From NCBI RefSeq assembly GCF_036323735.1, contig NC_086031.1:41201725-41265724 (forward strand): a DNA stretch of 64,000 bases. Reading direction: 5' to 3'. Under the pieces are notes generated by a model. It searched no databases and was not told the DNA's origin. It saw nothing but the letters and a program-made list of their open reading frames with translations. This DNA is from Rattus norvegicus (lineage: Eukaryota; Chordata; Mammalia; Rodentia; Muridae). The position numbers were made by a program, and so were the translations under genes. This document shows positions 11,117-20,541 of this stretch, piece after piece (within the stretch, counting starts at the first letter, position 1; each line of letters starts with the position of its first letter).

Positions 11117-11312
11117 GTCAGGCTGGAGGAAGGGGGCCGGGCAGTTGGAAGTGTTTGCTTCTCTAGCAAAGGACCAGGGTTTGGTCCCATCACCCATGTC
11201 AGGAGGCTCACAACCAGCTCCAACCCTGGTTACAAGGACCCGACACCCTATTCTGCCTTCCTCGTGTGCATGCACTCACAGACACAAACAGATAAAACAA
11301 GTAGCCTAGACA
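11117..11312 (+). mobile_element. B3-type SINE
   Basis: GGCAGTTGGAAGTGTTTGCT, GACCAGGGTTTGGTCCCATC, CTCACAACCAGCTCCAACCC and a GCATGCACTCACAGACACA tail. Diverged but complete. Confidence 0.75.
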
Positions 11313-11403
11313 AACTTTTAAAAGATCTATCTTAAAGAGTGTGGAGATGGCTATGAGAATTGTTCCTCAAAGGCTGTCTGAGGTCTTTCTAGAAAAGACC
11401 CTT

Positions 11404-11540
11404 TGTGTTACTTGGCTTTCTGTCACTGTGGCAAACGCCTGGAGTGAGAAACCATAAGGAAAGACAGACAGTCTCAGAGGGGTAACTCTGTCTATGGTGG
11501 TTTACCTTAGGGCCTGGGGTAGCCTGGCACATCGTGGGAA
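11404..11540 (-). mobile_element. possible MaLR-type LTR fragment
   Basis: GTGTTACTTGGCTTTCTGTC, ACTGTGGCAAACGCCTGGAG and CAGTCTCAGAGGGGTAACTC resemble the left part of an inverted MaLR LTR. The right part is missing, so the call is tentative. Confidence 0.4.
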
Positions 11541-11658
11541 AAGGATATGGCAAAGGATGTAGCTCACTTCATAGTGAGCAAAGACAAGGGCAGCACAAGG
11601 GATCAGGGTGTCCGCTTATTTATATGTGCAATGCCCAAGGTTCAGTCCTCATGTATTC

Positions 11659-11683
11659 GTGTGTGTGTGTGTGTGTGTGTGTG
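11659..11683. repeat. (GT)n microsatellite
   Basis: About 12 perfect GT units at the tail of the inverted SINE that follows. Confidence 0.95.
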
Positions 11684-11960
11684 CCAGAGGTCAACTCCGT
11701 GTCATCTTCTCCAATTTCTTTTTTGAGACAGGGTATCTCAGGGGCCTGGAAACCACTGATCCAGTTAGATTCTGGCCAGTGAGCACTAGAGATGTGCCAG
11801 CCTGCCCGCCCAGGACTCCCCAGTGCTGAGGACTACACGTGTGTGCTACCAAGCATAGAGTTTTTTTTAAATGTTGTGAGAGATTAAGCTTTGGACTCTC
11901 GTGCAAACTTTCGTTAAGAAACACTGCAATGACTGAGCCATTTCCCCAGTCTGAGAGAAG
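11684..11960 (-). mobile_element. composite SINE, inverted
   Basis: CAGAGGTCAACTCCGTGTCA, TTTTTTGAGACAGGGTATCT, CCTGCCCGCCCAGGACTCCC, CTACACGTGTGTGCTACCAA and the head CAATGACTGAGCCATTTCCC. Full length with its tail in the GT array. Confidence 0.78.
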
Positions 11961-11991
11961 ACTTGAATTTGGTAATGCCGCCCACAATAGG

Positions 11992-11998
11992 AAAAAAA

Positions 11999-12036
<38 letters not shown>

Positions 12037-12038
12037 AT
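11992..12038. repeat. (A)n(TA)n(TG)n compound repeat
   Basis: Eight A, about seven TA and about ten TG units in direct succession. TA/TG alternation is typical of slippage and of Z-DNA-prone runs. Confidence 0.95.
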
Positions 12039-12354
12039 AACCACATCCAGATATTAATAGAAAGATTTTGAACTTTGATTTTTTTAAAGTTTCATCTGTG
12101 TGTGCAACAGAAACTCAGAGATCTAACACTACTTGATCCATACTAGAGCTTCTCTTACGATCGGGTGTACATATTTTAATCTATTTGAACTAGAAATAGC
12201 TAAAGTATACAAGCAAACAGAAAAGTGCGATGAACCAGACTCGCAGCAGAGAAAGGATCTCAGCAAGCATCATAGATACTCAGACCTTAGAACCCAAGGA
12301 AGCTGGCACTAATATCAAGGAAGCACCCGGAACAATTAAAGTGAAATTGTCACC

Positions 12355-12537
12355 ATTCTACCAATGGCCAAGGGTCTGAAACATGAGACCAAGAATCAGA
12401 CTCACCTCTGAGTGCTCCAACGGGCAGCTTACAACCAGCTGTACCTCCAGTTCCAGGGAATCTCATGCTGATGTCTAGCTTCTTCAGGCAACTGCACACA
12501 TGTAATAAACACGCATACATAAAAAATAAAAAATAAA
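12355..12537 (+). mobile_element. B3-type SINE
   Basis: Head lost. GCTTACAACCAGCTGTACCT, CCAGTTCCAGGGAATCTCAT, GGCAACTGCACACATGTAAT and the AAAAAATAAAAAATAAAC end are diagnostic. Confidence 0.8.
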
Positions 12538-13339
12538 CAAAAAGTGAGCGGCAGGGATTGTGAGGGGGACTTTACTCGAGCTCTTGTTTTAAAGGGAAAT
12601 CTTCAAGTGAAGACGTCTCAAAGAAAAGAAAAAGGACCAGTGCTCAGTGTGTTGTAATCTGTGAAATGGGCACATTGCCAGGGAGAGTACAGTCCGTCAG
12701 GTCTTGTGTACAGGGAATGACGGTTGCTTTCTGGACAGGAAGCAATGGAGTTTTTCATAAAAATGAAAGAAGACTATGAGATAATACAGGATTGGGAAGA
12801 TTTTTTTTTTTAACCATGTGCTCTTTGTTCCTTCAGTTAAAGCTTACAGAAGCACCAAGCAAGTAAGAGGAAACGACAATTTTCCTCATTATTTTAGTGG
12901 CTTTTGACTTTGGCATGATGCCATAATGATTGTTATAGACCCTTGTAAGAGGCAGCCTAAGAATAATTACTATGTTTAAGCTAAGGGATAATGTTTAAAA
13001 GTGGAGTGTCCTTTAAAACGCAACTTCAAATGTGCCAGTGGCTTTGTCCCCGGACTTTGGGCCAGATTGAAGAGAAGTGAGTAGAAACAGCTACAAATAG
13101 CACTGTACCAACACCCTGGGGCTCTAAGGCTTTACCAGTGTGGAGACAGTGTGGAGTGAGGTGGGCCCAGGGGAACGTTAGATCAGAAACAGCCACAGGA
13201 ACGTAAGGAGGGAAGTCTCCTCCTTCCTCATGAATGACAACCATTCTTTCATTCTTCAGAGGTTTAGAGCTGAATGCTAGCTTTGCGCTTATACCGAGCC
13301 GTGGGGTCAAACTCTTTGGGTTTGGTTCCAGTCTCGGCA
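12538..13339. other. no recognised feature
   Basis: Ordinary unique-looking sequence with a T9 run near 12800. The minus-strand frame 13026-13340 runs into the inverted B1 and shows no domain. Confidence 0.5.
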
Positions 13340-13502
13340 TTATTTATTTATTTATTTCTCCAGATGAGGTCTCAGCTATGTAGCCCTCCCTGGCTAGCCT
13401 GGAACTTGCTGTGTAGAGCAGGCTGGCCTCAAGCTCCCAGAGACATGCTTACTTCTGCATGCATAGTGCTTGTATTAGAGGGATGCACTGCCACACCCAG
13501 AT
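13340..13502 (-). mobile_element. B1 SINE, inverted
   Basis: (TTTA)n tail, GATGAGGTCTCAGCTATGTA, CTGGCTAGCCTGGAACTTGC, GTGTAGAGCAGGCTGGCCTC and CACTGCCACACCCAGATT. Confidence 0.85.
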
Positions 13503-13504
13503 TA

Positions 13505-13640
13505 GTTATTATATTAATAATAATAATAATAGTGTTATTATTATTATTATTACCACCATCATCACCATCATCACCATCATCACCATCGTGTGTATATATC
13601 TGTGTGTATGTCGGTGTGTGTGTCAGTGTGGGCCTGTGTG
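13505..13640. repeat. (TAA)n/(TTA)n palindrome, (ATC/ACC)n and TG-rich run
   Basis: (TAA)n at 13514-13530 faces (TTA)n at 13535-13552 across a four-base AGTG-type loop, a near-perfect inverted repeat. It continues as CACCATCAT repeats to about 13587, then imperfect TG to 13640. Confidence 0.92.
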
Positions 13641-13649
13641 CGCAGACCC

Positions 13650-13862
13650 CACAGTCCACATCAGATGACAACTTTTGGAAGTCAGTTCCCACCTTCCTTT
13701 ACTGTTCCTCCACCTCTGCATGCTCCAGGATAGCTGACCTGCAAGTGTCTCTAGAGCAGCCTCCTGTCTCTACTTCCCATCCTGCTATCGGGACGGTCGC
13801 CGAGGCTACAGATGTGAGTGGCTTCTGGGGATGGAGCATAGGTCACCAGGTTGTATAGCATT
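13650..13862 (-). mobile_element. B3-type SINE, inverted
   Basis: ACAACTTTTGGAAGTCAGTT, CCCACCTTCCTTTACTG and a degenerate right part carrying CTGTCTCTACTTCCCATC. The landmarks fit the inverted B3/composite class. The head is unclear. Confidence 0.6.
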
Positions 13863-13887
13863 CCCTCTCGCCCACTGCACTTTCTCG

Positions 13888-14060
13888 CTGGCCATGGCTC
13901 TGGCAATTACTGAATCTTGAGCAATTTACTTAATTTCCGTTTCCTTCTGTTGGAAAGTAATGCCAGTGGTGTCTGTTCCCAGGGAGCTTCATAGTTTAAC
14001 ATAAGCAAAATGCCCAGAGCTATGTGTGGCATGTAGAATAATTAGCTGAAACCCTATGAC
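13888..14060 (-). mobile_element. MIR SINE, inverted
   Basis: CTGGCAATTACTGAATCTTG, AGCAATTTACTTAATTTCCG, GTTTCCTTCTGTTGGAAAGT and GCCCAGAGCTATGTGTGGCA keep MIR spacing. An old, diverged copy. Confidence 0.7.
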
Positions 14061-14084
14061 TAGCATGTCAGCGGTGGTGTGTGC

Positions 14085-14345
14085 ACGGTATGTATGTGTT
14101 CATGTGGATGTGTGCACAAGTGAGTAGGTGCACACCGAAAGCAAAGGTACACACTATCTTTCCTCACTCTCCACCTTATCTTTTGAGACAGTGCCTCTCA
14201 GTGAACCTGGAGCTCACGGATTGAGCAGGGCTGACTGACCAGTGAGTTACAGGGAATGTCTTTCTCCAGCCCCCAGCCCTAGAGTTACTGATGTGCTGCT
14301 GTTGTCTGGCTTTTATGTGGGTTCTGATGATATGAGATTCTCATG
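14085..14345 (-). mobile_element. composite SINE, inverted
   Basis: TG-rich tail, TTTTGAGACAGTGCCTCTCA, GTGAACCTGGAGCTCACGGA, TTGAGCAGGGCTGACTGACC and CTTTTATGTGGGTTCTGATG. Confidence 0.75.
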
Positions 14346-14668
14346 CTTGCACAACAGCCATCTTGTTAGCCTGGCTGGAATATTTTTATGTCTTGAGAGG
14401 CCCAGCCTTGCTTCTGGATGCATTAAATAGGCCTCCAGTGTTCTCCCAGAAGAGTAGCCCAGAGATCAGTGCGGTTGAGGGATGTATATATGTGTGGAGT
14501 GGGAGAGGGATTCAATTTGATGTAGCATCTGTCTGGTACTTAAGCAAGTGACTAATGACTAATGGTAATGATAAAATCATGGTGTGAAAGCAGAAGGCTC
14601 TGGAGCTGAGAGCGCGAAGGAAGTCTGGCTAGGGCCAACTTTAGCTGGGGCAATGTGAAACTTCAGAG

Positions 14669-14777
14669 TTACTAAGACCATCCCACCCTGAACGTCTCTA
14701 ATAGTGTCAGGTTTTGAGTGCTAAGCAAGGTCAGGCCTGGCTAGTGTTTCAATGGGAGACTTAATGACTATGGAGAA
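14669..14777 (+). pseudogene. 5S rRNA pseudogene (nearly full length, diverged)
   Basis: This segment follows 5S rRNA in order: CCATCCCACCCTGAACG near 14678-14694, GCTAAGCAAGGTCAGGCCTG (14720-14739, the internal control A-box region, with AGGGTCG changed to AAGGTCA), CTAGT, then AATGGGAGAC at 14751-14760 (C-box region). The middle (14695-14718) and the last 15 or so bases are altered or missing. The promoter changes and missing 3' end point to a dead retrocopy. It runs without a gap into a B1. 5S identity is from memory and should be aligned. Confidence 0.85.
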
Positions 14778-14970
14778 TGGGCTGAGGTGACGTAGCTACA
14801 TTTCAGCACTTGGGGGACCGAAATGACAGATCTTTGTGAGTTTGAGGCTAGTCTGCTCATATATTGAGTTCCAGGACTGCTGGGGCTACATAGTGAGGCC
14901 CTATCTGGAAAGGAGGAGAGGAATGGAGCAGGGGACGGGGAGGGGAGGGAGCGGGGGAGGGGAAGAAGAG
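14778..14970 (+). mobile_element. B1 SINE joined to the 5S pseudogene, G/A-rich tail
   Basis: GGGCTGAGGTGACGTAGCTA, TTTCAGCACTTGGGGGACC, GTGAGTTTGAGGCTAGTCTG and GGGGCTACATAGTGAGGCCC are a B1 body beginning at its normal 5' end directly after the 5S part. From about 14908 it ends in a purine tract (GGAAAGGAGGAG, GGGGAGGGGAGGG). The AGAGTT before the 5S part (about 14665-14670) recurs after the tract (about 14967-14972), a weak possible target duplication. Confidence 0.8.
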
Positions 14971-15297
14971 TTTATATCCTTTAGGAAGCTTGTGTGATCT
15001 AGGATGGCCGGGTAAGTCAGGCCTAGTTAGTATGAGGGTAGAAGAGATGAGGACTACAGGGATGCCTCATATTTCCATACTGCCCAGGAAGTTCCCTGGA
15101 GAGCAGTGTTGATCCAGAGCCCCCTTTCAAACCTGTCTGCTACAGTGAAAGCCAGGGACTCAAGATGGGCTGGGAAAAGCACCAAGGGCCTAAACACACG
15201 GAGGGCCAGGTGTGCAGAGAGAGCCATAGAGACACAATGAAGACTGAGGCTGTCTGTCAAGATGTATGTGGTGACTCATCCCCAAATCCAGGACGGG
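14971..15297. other. no recognised feature
   Basis: Short unique stretch. The minus-strand frame at 15054-15260 has no motif or splice context. Confidence 0.45.
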
Positions 15298-15501
15298 AGA
15301 AATGACACAGTTGACGCTGTGCATCCTGGGTAAGCGTGAGAGACATGAGTTTCAGGATTCAGAGTCTGTGTGAAAATGCCAGGCACGGCAGTGGGCAGTG
15401 TACACACCTGCAACCTAGCAGAGGCCGGAGGACCCCTGCCGCTCATTGGCTAGCTGGTCTACCAGAATTATGAGTGCTAGGTTCAGTGGGTGAGCCCGTC
15501 C
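15298..15501 (+). mobile_element. composite SINE
   Basis: GGGAGAAATGACACAGTTGA head, GCCAGGCACGGCAGTGGGCA middle, CTCATTGGCTAGCTGGTCTA core and GGTTCAGTGGGTGAGCCCGT. Tail lost at the LTR boundary. Confidence 0.72.
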
Positions 15502-15930
15502 TGCTGGTTAATCTTAGCTGTCAACCTGCCTGGATCTGGACTCCGAGGAAACAGAAGCTTCTGGGCACTCCCGTGAAGGATTTTTCTTCATCTGGTTATT
15601 TGAAGCAGGAGATCCCATCCTAAATCTAGGTGGCACCTTCTGGCAGTTCAAATAAAAGGACATGGAGGAAGAGTTTTGCTTGCCCTCACTCTTGTTGGCA
15701 AAATCATCTACCCCATTGCTGCAGCACTCCCTGACTGATAGGATCAACCTTTTGCAGCTTCTAGAGTAAGGGGCAGGGTCCTCTGGGCTGTTGGTTCCAG
15801 ATCAGGACCAGCCTCATAGGCTAAGCAGCTCCTGGATTCAGTCCTTTAGACCCTGTCTTATTAGTCAATTTAATGAAGTTCTCAAATATACACATTCTAT
15901 CAGCTCTGTGCCTTTGGAGAGCCCTAACAC
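15502..15930 (+). mobile_element. ERVL/MaLR-type LTR
   Basis: Starts TGCTGGTTAATCTTAGCTGT and contains AAATCTAGGTGGCACCTTCT, AAATAAAAGGACATGGAGGA, GAGTTTTGCTTGCCCTCACT, AAGCAGCTCCTGGATTCAG and the terminal CTTTGGAGAGCCCTAACAC. Order and ends match a common rodent LTR from memory. Near full length. Confidence 0.75.
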
Positions 15931-16004
15931 TCTTGTCATGAATGAGGTGGCGAGTAGAGTGGATGAGGATGCATATCCATTCATACATACCTGCACGCAC
16001 ATGT

Positions 16005-16006
<2 letters not shown>

Positions 16007-16052
<46 letters not shown>
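16007..16052. repeat. (CA)n microsatellite
   Basis: About 23 perfect CA units. The overlapping His/Thr and Cys/Val frames are artefacts of it. Confidence 0.97.
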
Positions 16053-16055
<3 letters not shown>

Positions 16056-16079
16056 ACAAAAAACAGACACAAATTGAGA

Positions 16080-16720
16080 AACCAAAAAAATATAGCATCT
16101 CAGCCACCTCATGAAGAAAGACACACAGAAGGGATGTTTAGATCATTGCCTGACTCAAAGATCCTTCCAGACTTTATTAGTCACGGCAACTTGACTTGGC
16201 TCCTGCTGCCAACCCAGCTGAGCTGGTGATTTTCCTCAAGCATCCCTGATTGCCATGCCAGGGTCTGCTAGCAGCCGATAAGAGCTGTTGGCATGGTTCA
16301 AAGCCAGCCTCTGCTCCCATCTCACTCATGAAAGGCACCGCTGGCCTCGGTCATGGTTGGAGAACAGCGGACGGAACTTCTGCCCATCTTTTGAAATCAT
16401 AGGCTCTAAACACCCCTTCCTTCTCTGTCACTGACATAATGTGTAACTCACTGCCCCAAACATAGAGGGAAATGCTGTCCCTTTCTTCACCAAGCTTGAC
16501 AGAGGACAAAGGGAACACAGAAACCTGAGAATCTAAGGAGGGAAAAAAAATCTGTTTTCCAAATTAATTTAGGCTAGTCCCCATTTACCTTGCTGCTGTG
16601 TCAAACCTTGCTTCCAGGAGCAGGGAGGTTACCTCCAAAGGACAGTTAGCATTGTGGGGGCTGAGGAGGCTCTCTGGGCTTCTGAAAATACTTCTGACTT
16701 AGTGCAAGAAATACTCTCAT
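16080..16720. other. no recognised feature
   Basis: Unique-looking, with an A8 run near 16542. No exon or repeat call is justified. Confidence 0.5.
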
Positions 16721-16935
16721 GGGCCTGCAAGTTGGATCAATAGGTAAAGGAACTTTCTGAGAGGCCTAACAACCGGAGTTAGATCTCTGGGTCCCACATG
16801 GTGAAAAAGAGAACCGGCTCCCATGAGTTGTCCTCTGATGCCCACATACATACTACAACACTCATGCTGTACAACACACATAAATAGAAACAAAATGAGC
16901 ACAACAACAACGATGACAATGACAGCAACAACAGA
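16721..16935 (+). mobile_element. B3-type SINE with (ACA)n tail
   Basis: CAAGTTGGATCAATAGGTAA head, GGGTCCCACATGGTGAAAAA, CCGGCTCCCATGAGTTGTCC and TCTGATGCCCACATACATAC. The tail is AACAACAACGATGACAATG. Confidence 0.85.
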
Positions 16936-17978
16936 ATACTTCTATCACAACCCATTGCACAGATCCATGACTGGAGCATAGTATCCGTCATGTGAATTCT
17001 CCCATTGTGGCTTGCCTCCAGGCACCCACCTCAAATCACCAAATGGATGGCTGATCGCTAGCTTGGAAGAGCTACATACCATCAGCTCCCAGCGCACACA
17101 TGCTGCACTCTCAACCTCACACCAGCAATTAAGAGCCACTGACGCAGCATTGCACAGGACGCGCTGTGGGCTCAAGCCCCTTTCTAGGCTGCAGGTTTTA
17201 CAGACTAGGATGGTGTCGATGGGCTTTGGAAAATGCCAAGGCGTTTTGCAAGGCTGTGTCAGCAAATACGACCCATCTTAGTTTAATCTTTCGTTGTTTA
17301 TGGTCCAAGGTGTCCCCTTCATTTTAAATCACTGTCTTTTCTAATTGGGTCTACTTCTGTAGAAAAAAAAAAAAGAAAAGAAAAACAAAACAAAACAACA
17401 ACAGCAAAAAAACACAACCCAAAACCCAAAACATATTTGCTTCTGTTGTAGGGTATCCACTAGAGAAGTCAGCTTGGACGTGAGTGTAAGCCAATGGAAA
17501 GTCTTTATTGGCTGACTTGTGGCTACACTGTGTGTTCTGGTGTGGAGACCTGAGCCCTTTTCGGGATGAGTTTTTAAGCAGAAAAATCATATCCTGGGTT
17601 GACATACTTCAGTGAACAAAAACTACTGGCCAGAAGCAGAACTACAGAAGCCAAAAGGCAAGGTCAGTGCATTTAGAGGCTTTCACAGAGCTGTGGACTT
17701 AGATGGGTCAGGCCTTTGTTTTCATTTTGGCTTGTGGTGCTGTCTGTGCACTGAGTTTCACAGCCTAAATGGTACTGCCATCATGGAGTCAGTTGTGCTA
17801 AGGTCTGGGGCCCTGTTACACTTCAGCCAAACTGGCATTTTGCTTTAGGAGCAGTCTTCACAAAACACCGAAAGAAAAAAAAATCAAGTCTGATACACTT
17901 GAGATTGAAGTGTGTCTGTGTTCTTAAGTGCACACAACTGTAGGTGTTCTGAACAACTCTATACTCTTTATATCTCTT
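16936..17978. other. unique-looking DNA with an A-rich run
   Basis: Holds an A-rich segment (17360-17430, AAAAGAAAAG, ACAAAACAAAACAACAACAG) that may be the tail of a lost retrocopy. Otherwise I recognise nothing. Opposed frames at 16945-17281 overlap on both strands, so at most one could be real. Confidence 0.5.
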
Positions 17979-18101
17979 AAAAATTACTGCGTAAGGGTTG
18001 GGATTTAGCTCAGTGGTAGAGCACTTGCCTAGCAAGCGCAAGGCCCTGGGTTCGGTCCCCAGCTCTGAAAAAAAGAAAAGAAAAAAAAAATTACTGCGTA
18101 A
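17979..18101 (+). mobile_element. ID element (BC1-type SINE) with perfect target duplication
   Basis: The body starts at 17995 with GGGTTGGGATTTAGCTCAGT. The Pol III A box TAGCTCAGTGGTAG is at 18006-18019 and the B box GGTTCGGTCCC at 18049-18059, ending CCAGCTCTG and an A/G-rich tail. The flanks AAAAATTACTGCGTAA at 17979-17994 and 18086-18101 are identical over 16 bp, so the insertion is recent. It is tRNA-Ala-like but is a retroposon, not a tRNA gene. Confidence 0.97.
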
Positions 18102-18199
18102 ATACCAGAATCATTTTGCGTAGTGGATCACCACAAGAGTCAGTGGAATCCACAGCGCATGTCTATTTCTTGCAGTCCAGGGTTGGCTTCAAGGAAGAT

Positions 18200-18329
18200 T
18201 TCATGCCTTGGATGTGAAATATGACCCACGGGCTCATGGACTTGAAAAGTTGGTACCATTTTGAGAGACTGAGGAATCGTTGGGATGCGAGGCCTAGCTG
18301 GAGGAAGTGAGTTGTGGGAGGTGGAGCTT
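18200..18329 (+). mobile_element. MaLR-type LTR, left part (split by the ID)
   Basis: GATGTGAAATATGACCCACG, GGGCTCATGGACTTGAAAAG, GCCTAGCTGGAGGAAGTGAG and GGGAGGTGGAGCTTAAGACT match the left half of a rodent MaLR LTR. The element resumes at 18450 after the ID insertion. Confidence 0.75.
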
Positions 18330-18449
18330 AAGACTTTATAGACCAGGGTTGGGGATTTGGCTCAGTGGTAGAGCGCTTGCAAGCGCAAGGCCCTGGGTTC
18401 GGTCCCCAGCTCCGAAAAAAGAATAGAAAAAAAAAAGACTTTATAGACC
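18330..18449 (+). mobile_element. ID element with internal deletion, inserted in the LTR
   Basis: GGGTTGGGGATTTGGCTCAG, then GGTAGAGCGCTTGCAAGCGC, GGTTCGGTCCCCAGCTCCG and an A-rich tail. The flanks AAGACTTTATAGACC at 18330-18344 and 18435-18449 are identical (15 bp). Relative to the copy at 17995 it lacks five bases (CTAGC), so GCGCTTGCAAGCGC at 18373-18386 is a perfect palindrome. The A box also differs (TGGCTCAG). Confidence 0.97.
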
Positions 18450-18650
18450 GTTCTCACTTCCTGCTCTCACTCTGCTTTGTAGTCCACAGTGATTTGAGCA
18501 AGTAGCCACGTACTTCTGCACTCCCAGCCTCCAGTCCAGCTGATATGGCTTCTCTGTCAGACTTGAGCCCTAATAAAGTGTCTCCTCCTTGAGTGGCTTG
18601 TTGCCAGGTATTTAGTGAGCGCACCAATGAAGTAATTAACACGTTCAGCG
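18450..18650 (+). mobile_element. MaLR-type LTR, right part
   Basis: TTCTCACTTCCTGCTCTCAC, GATTTGAGCAAGTAGCCACG, CCTAATAAAGTGTCTCCTCC (a poly(A)-signal-like AATAAA) and GTAATTAACAC at the end. Together with 18200-18329 it makes one interrupted LTR. Confidence 0.72.
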
Positions 18651-19065
18651 CTTTTCACTGTTCTCTTGAAGAGTGGCTGGGTGGATCTGAGCTGGGCCTG
18701 TCCGGGGCAGCTTTGCTCTCTTTTCCCTCATCCGAGGCATGGGAACCCTTGGGCTAGGTTGATGGAGCCTCCCTTCTTGTGATAGTGCATGAGAATAAAA
18801 CACATTTGGAAGAGCCTCTTACAGTGTCGCTTTGGCCTCTTTCTTCTAGACAAAGAAAACCTAAGGGCTCGAAACAGAGTCTAAGAGTGAAAAGACAGTA
18901 CAGCCAAGACTCAGAGCAGTGGTAACATTGGTTCCCAGGAGACATCAGGAGGTAGAGTCTGGGGTGGGCTGCGCATGGGATTCCAAAAATGTCTACATCC
19001 TAATTTCTAGAACCTGTAAACATTAATTTCCCAGAAGTGATTACATTAGTATTTTAAAAATTACA
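18651..19065. other. no recognised feature
   Basis: Ordinary unique sequence between the LTR and the next SINE. No supported exon. Confidence 0.45.
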
Positions 19066-19252
19066 GACATTTGCTTATTTATTTATTTTTGATGAGTGTG
19101 GGGGTAGGCAAATGTCGTGTTGTTGAGGGTTCAGAAGACAGCTGTGTGTTGAGTGTTCTCTTCTTCCGTCACATGGGCCCTGGGGATTGAACTCAGGTCC
19201 TGGGGCTAAGTACCCACGCCCACAAAACCATCGCTCTAGCTGTAGATTTCCA
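19066..19252 (-). mobile_element. B3-type SINE, inverted
   Basis: TTGCTTATTTATTTATTTTT tail, GGGTTCAGAAGACAGCTGTG, CACATGGGCCCTGGGGATTG, AACTCAGGTCCTGGGGCTAA and ACCATCGCTCTAGCT at the head. Confidence 0.88.
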
Positions 19253-19595
19253 GGTCATACTGCAGCTATTGGGCTAAAGTCACAGCCACCATCTGAGTTA
19301 GAATACAAACCAAATATAATTCCTGCATTTGTGTGTTTGGTCTTCAAAGCACACCCTCTTAATCAAGAGTAAAGTTTCCCTGGTCCAGATTCTTCTGTTG
19401 AAATTGTTGGCCCCCTTGCCTTATGACCCCAAACTTATCTAACAAATAATATCTAACAAATGGAACCCATGAGAGGGTTGACATGCAGAGAAAAAAGGTG
19501 GTGTGATGTGGATCCATGGGCTTAGGGATTGGAACAGTCTCTAGACACAGTCACCTCTGAAGAGTGTATATCCATACCCGGGCACACATGTACAT
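19253..19595. other. no recognised feature
   Basis: CTAACAAATAATATCTAACAA holds a short direct repeat (CTAACAAAT). It could be an old DNA transposon but I cannot place it. Confidence 0.4.
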
Positions 19596-19705
19596 AATTA
19601 TGTGTGTTCATATATGTTCATGTGTGTTTGTGTGTTCTTGAATGTTCATGTATGTGTGCATGGTTGTGTGTATGTGTTCACATATGTGCATGTGTGTGTA
19701 CATGT

Positions 19706-19741
<36 letters not shown>
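19596..19741. repeat. TG-rich array ending in pure (TG)n
   Basis: Interrupted TG with ATGTTCATGTGTG units, then about 17 pure TG units (19708-19741). The Cys/Val-rich frames of up to 139 codons are spurious. Confidence 0.95.
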
Positions 19742-19743
<2 letters not shown>

Positions 19744-20015
19744 AGGTCAGAGGACAACCTCAGGGGTTGTTTGCAGATGTCACTTACCTTTATTTTATTT
19801 TGGTTTTGAGTAGTTCCTTTATTGGCCTGGAACATACCAAGAAGGGCGAGGCTGCCTGTCCATCGAGTCCTAGGAATCCACACGTCTCTGTCTCCCCATG
19901 TTATAAGTGCACACCATCTCACCTAGATTATTTTAAAAACACATTCTGGGGATTGAACTCTGGCCTTCAAACTTGCAAGGCAAGCACTTTACACACCGTC
20001 CCTCTCCAGCTAGGA
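19742..20015 (-). mobile_element. composite SINE, inverted
   Basis: ACAGGTCAGAGGACAACCTC, ATTTTGGTTTTGAGTAGTTC, CTATTGGCCTGGAACATACC-like core, GATTGAACTCTGGCCTTCAA and CACCGTCCCTCTCCAGC. Full length. Confidence 0.8.
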
Positions 20016-20156
20016 TCTTGATTTCAGACTGATCAACGGGCATAGTAAGATTACAGATCTGGGCTGTTCTCAGCCACCGTGTTTGTGTCTGTGGCAGTTT
20101 GCTAGTGCTCTAATAGACCACCATGACAGGTTTGTTATCAGACAGTTACACTGCTC

Positions 20157-20300
20157 GAGGATGGGGAGATGGCTCAGCAGTTAAGAGCGCTATTGCTGTT
20201 GCAGAGGATCAAGGGTTGGTTCCCAGGAGCTCCACTTCCCAAATACACAGTAATGACGATAAGCTCCAATGTTAACAACGCTGACGTAAACAGTGAAGAC
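20157..20300 (+). mobile_element. B2/B3-type SINE head
   Basis: GATGGGGAGATGGCTCAGCA, GTTAAGAGCGCTATTGCTGT and GTTGCAGAGGATCAAGGGTT are an intact tRNA-type head with A and B boxes. The 3' half is scrambled. Confidence 0.85.
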
Positions 20301-20383
20301 TGTATGTATGTACTGACATGTCATTGTCACATTGTGCCCTATACACATGGTAACGGCTTCATGGGAATCAAAGCAACATTTTA

Positions 20384-20541
20384 AAACCAGGCATGGTGGC
20401 ACGTACCTGTGATCTCAGCCTTTGGAAGATAGATGCAGGCAAATCATAATTTCATGGCTCTCCTCAGACAGATAGGGAGCTTGAGGTCAGTCCAGGCTAT
20501 GTGAGACTCTGTCTTAATAAACAAACAAACAAACAAACACC
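20384..20541 (+). mobile_element. B1/B4-type SINE with (AAAC)n tail
   Basis: AACCAGGCATGGTGGCACGT, ACCTGTGATCTCAGCCTTTG, GAGCTTGAGGTCAGTCCAGG and GTGAGACTCTGTCTTAATAA, followed by about six AAAC units. Confidence 0.85.

Noticed and set aside
14669..14777. Active 5S rRNA gene
   Set aside because: The A-box region and middle are changed, and the 3' end is missing and replaced by a B1.
17995..18068. tRNA-Ala gene
   Set aside because: A and B boxes are present but there is no 3' acceptor stem pairing, and the A tail plus target duplication show an ID retroposon.
18345..18420. tRNA gene
   Set aside because: Same reasons, plus the internal 5-bp deletion.
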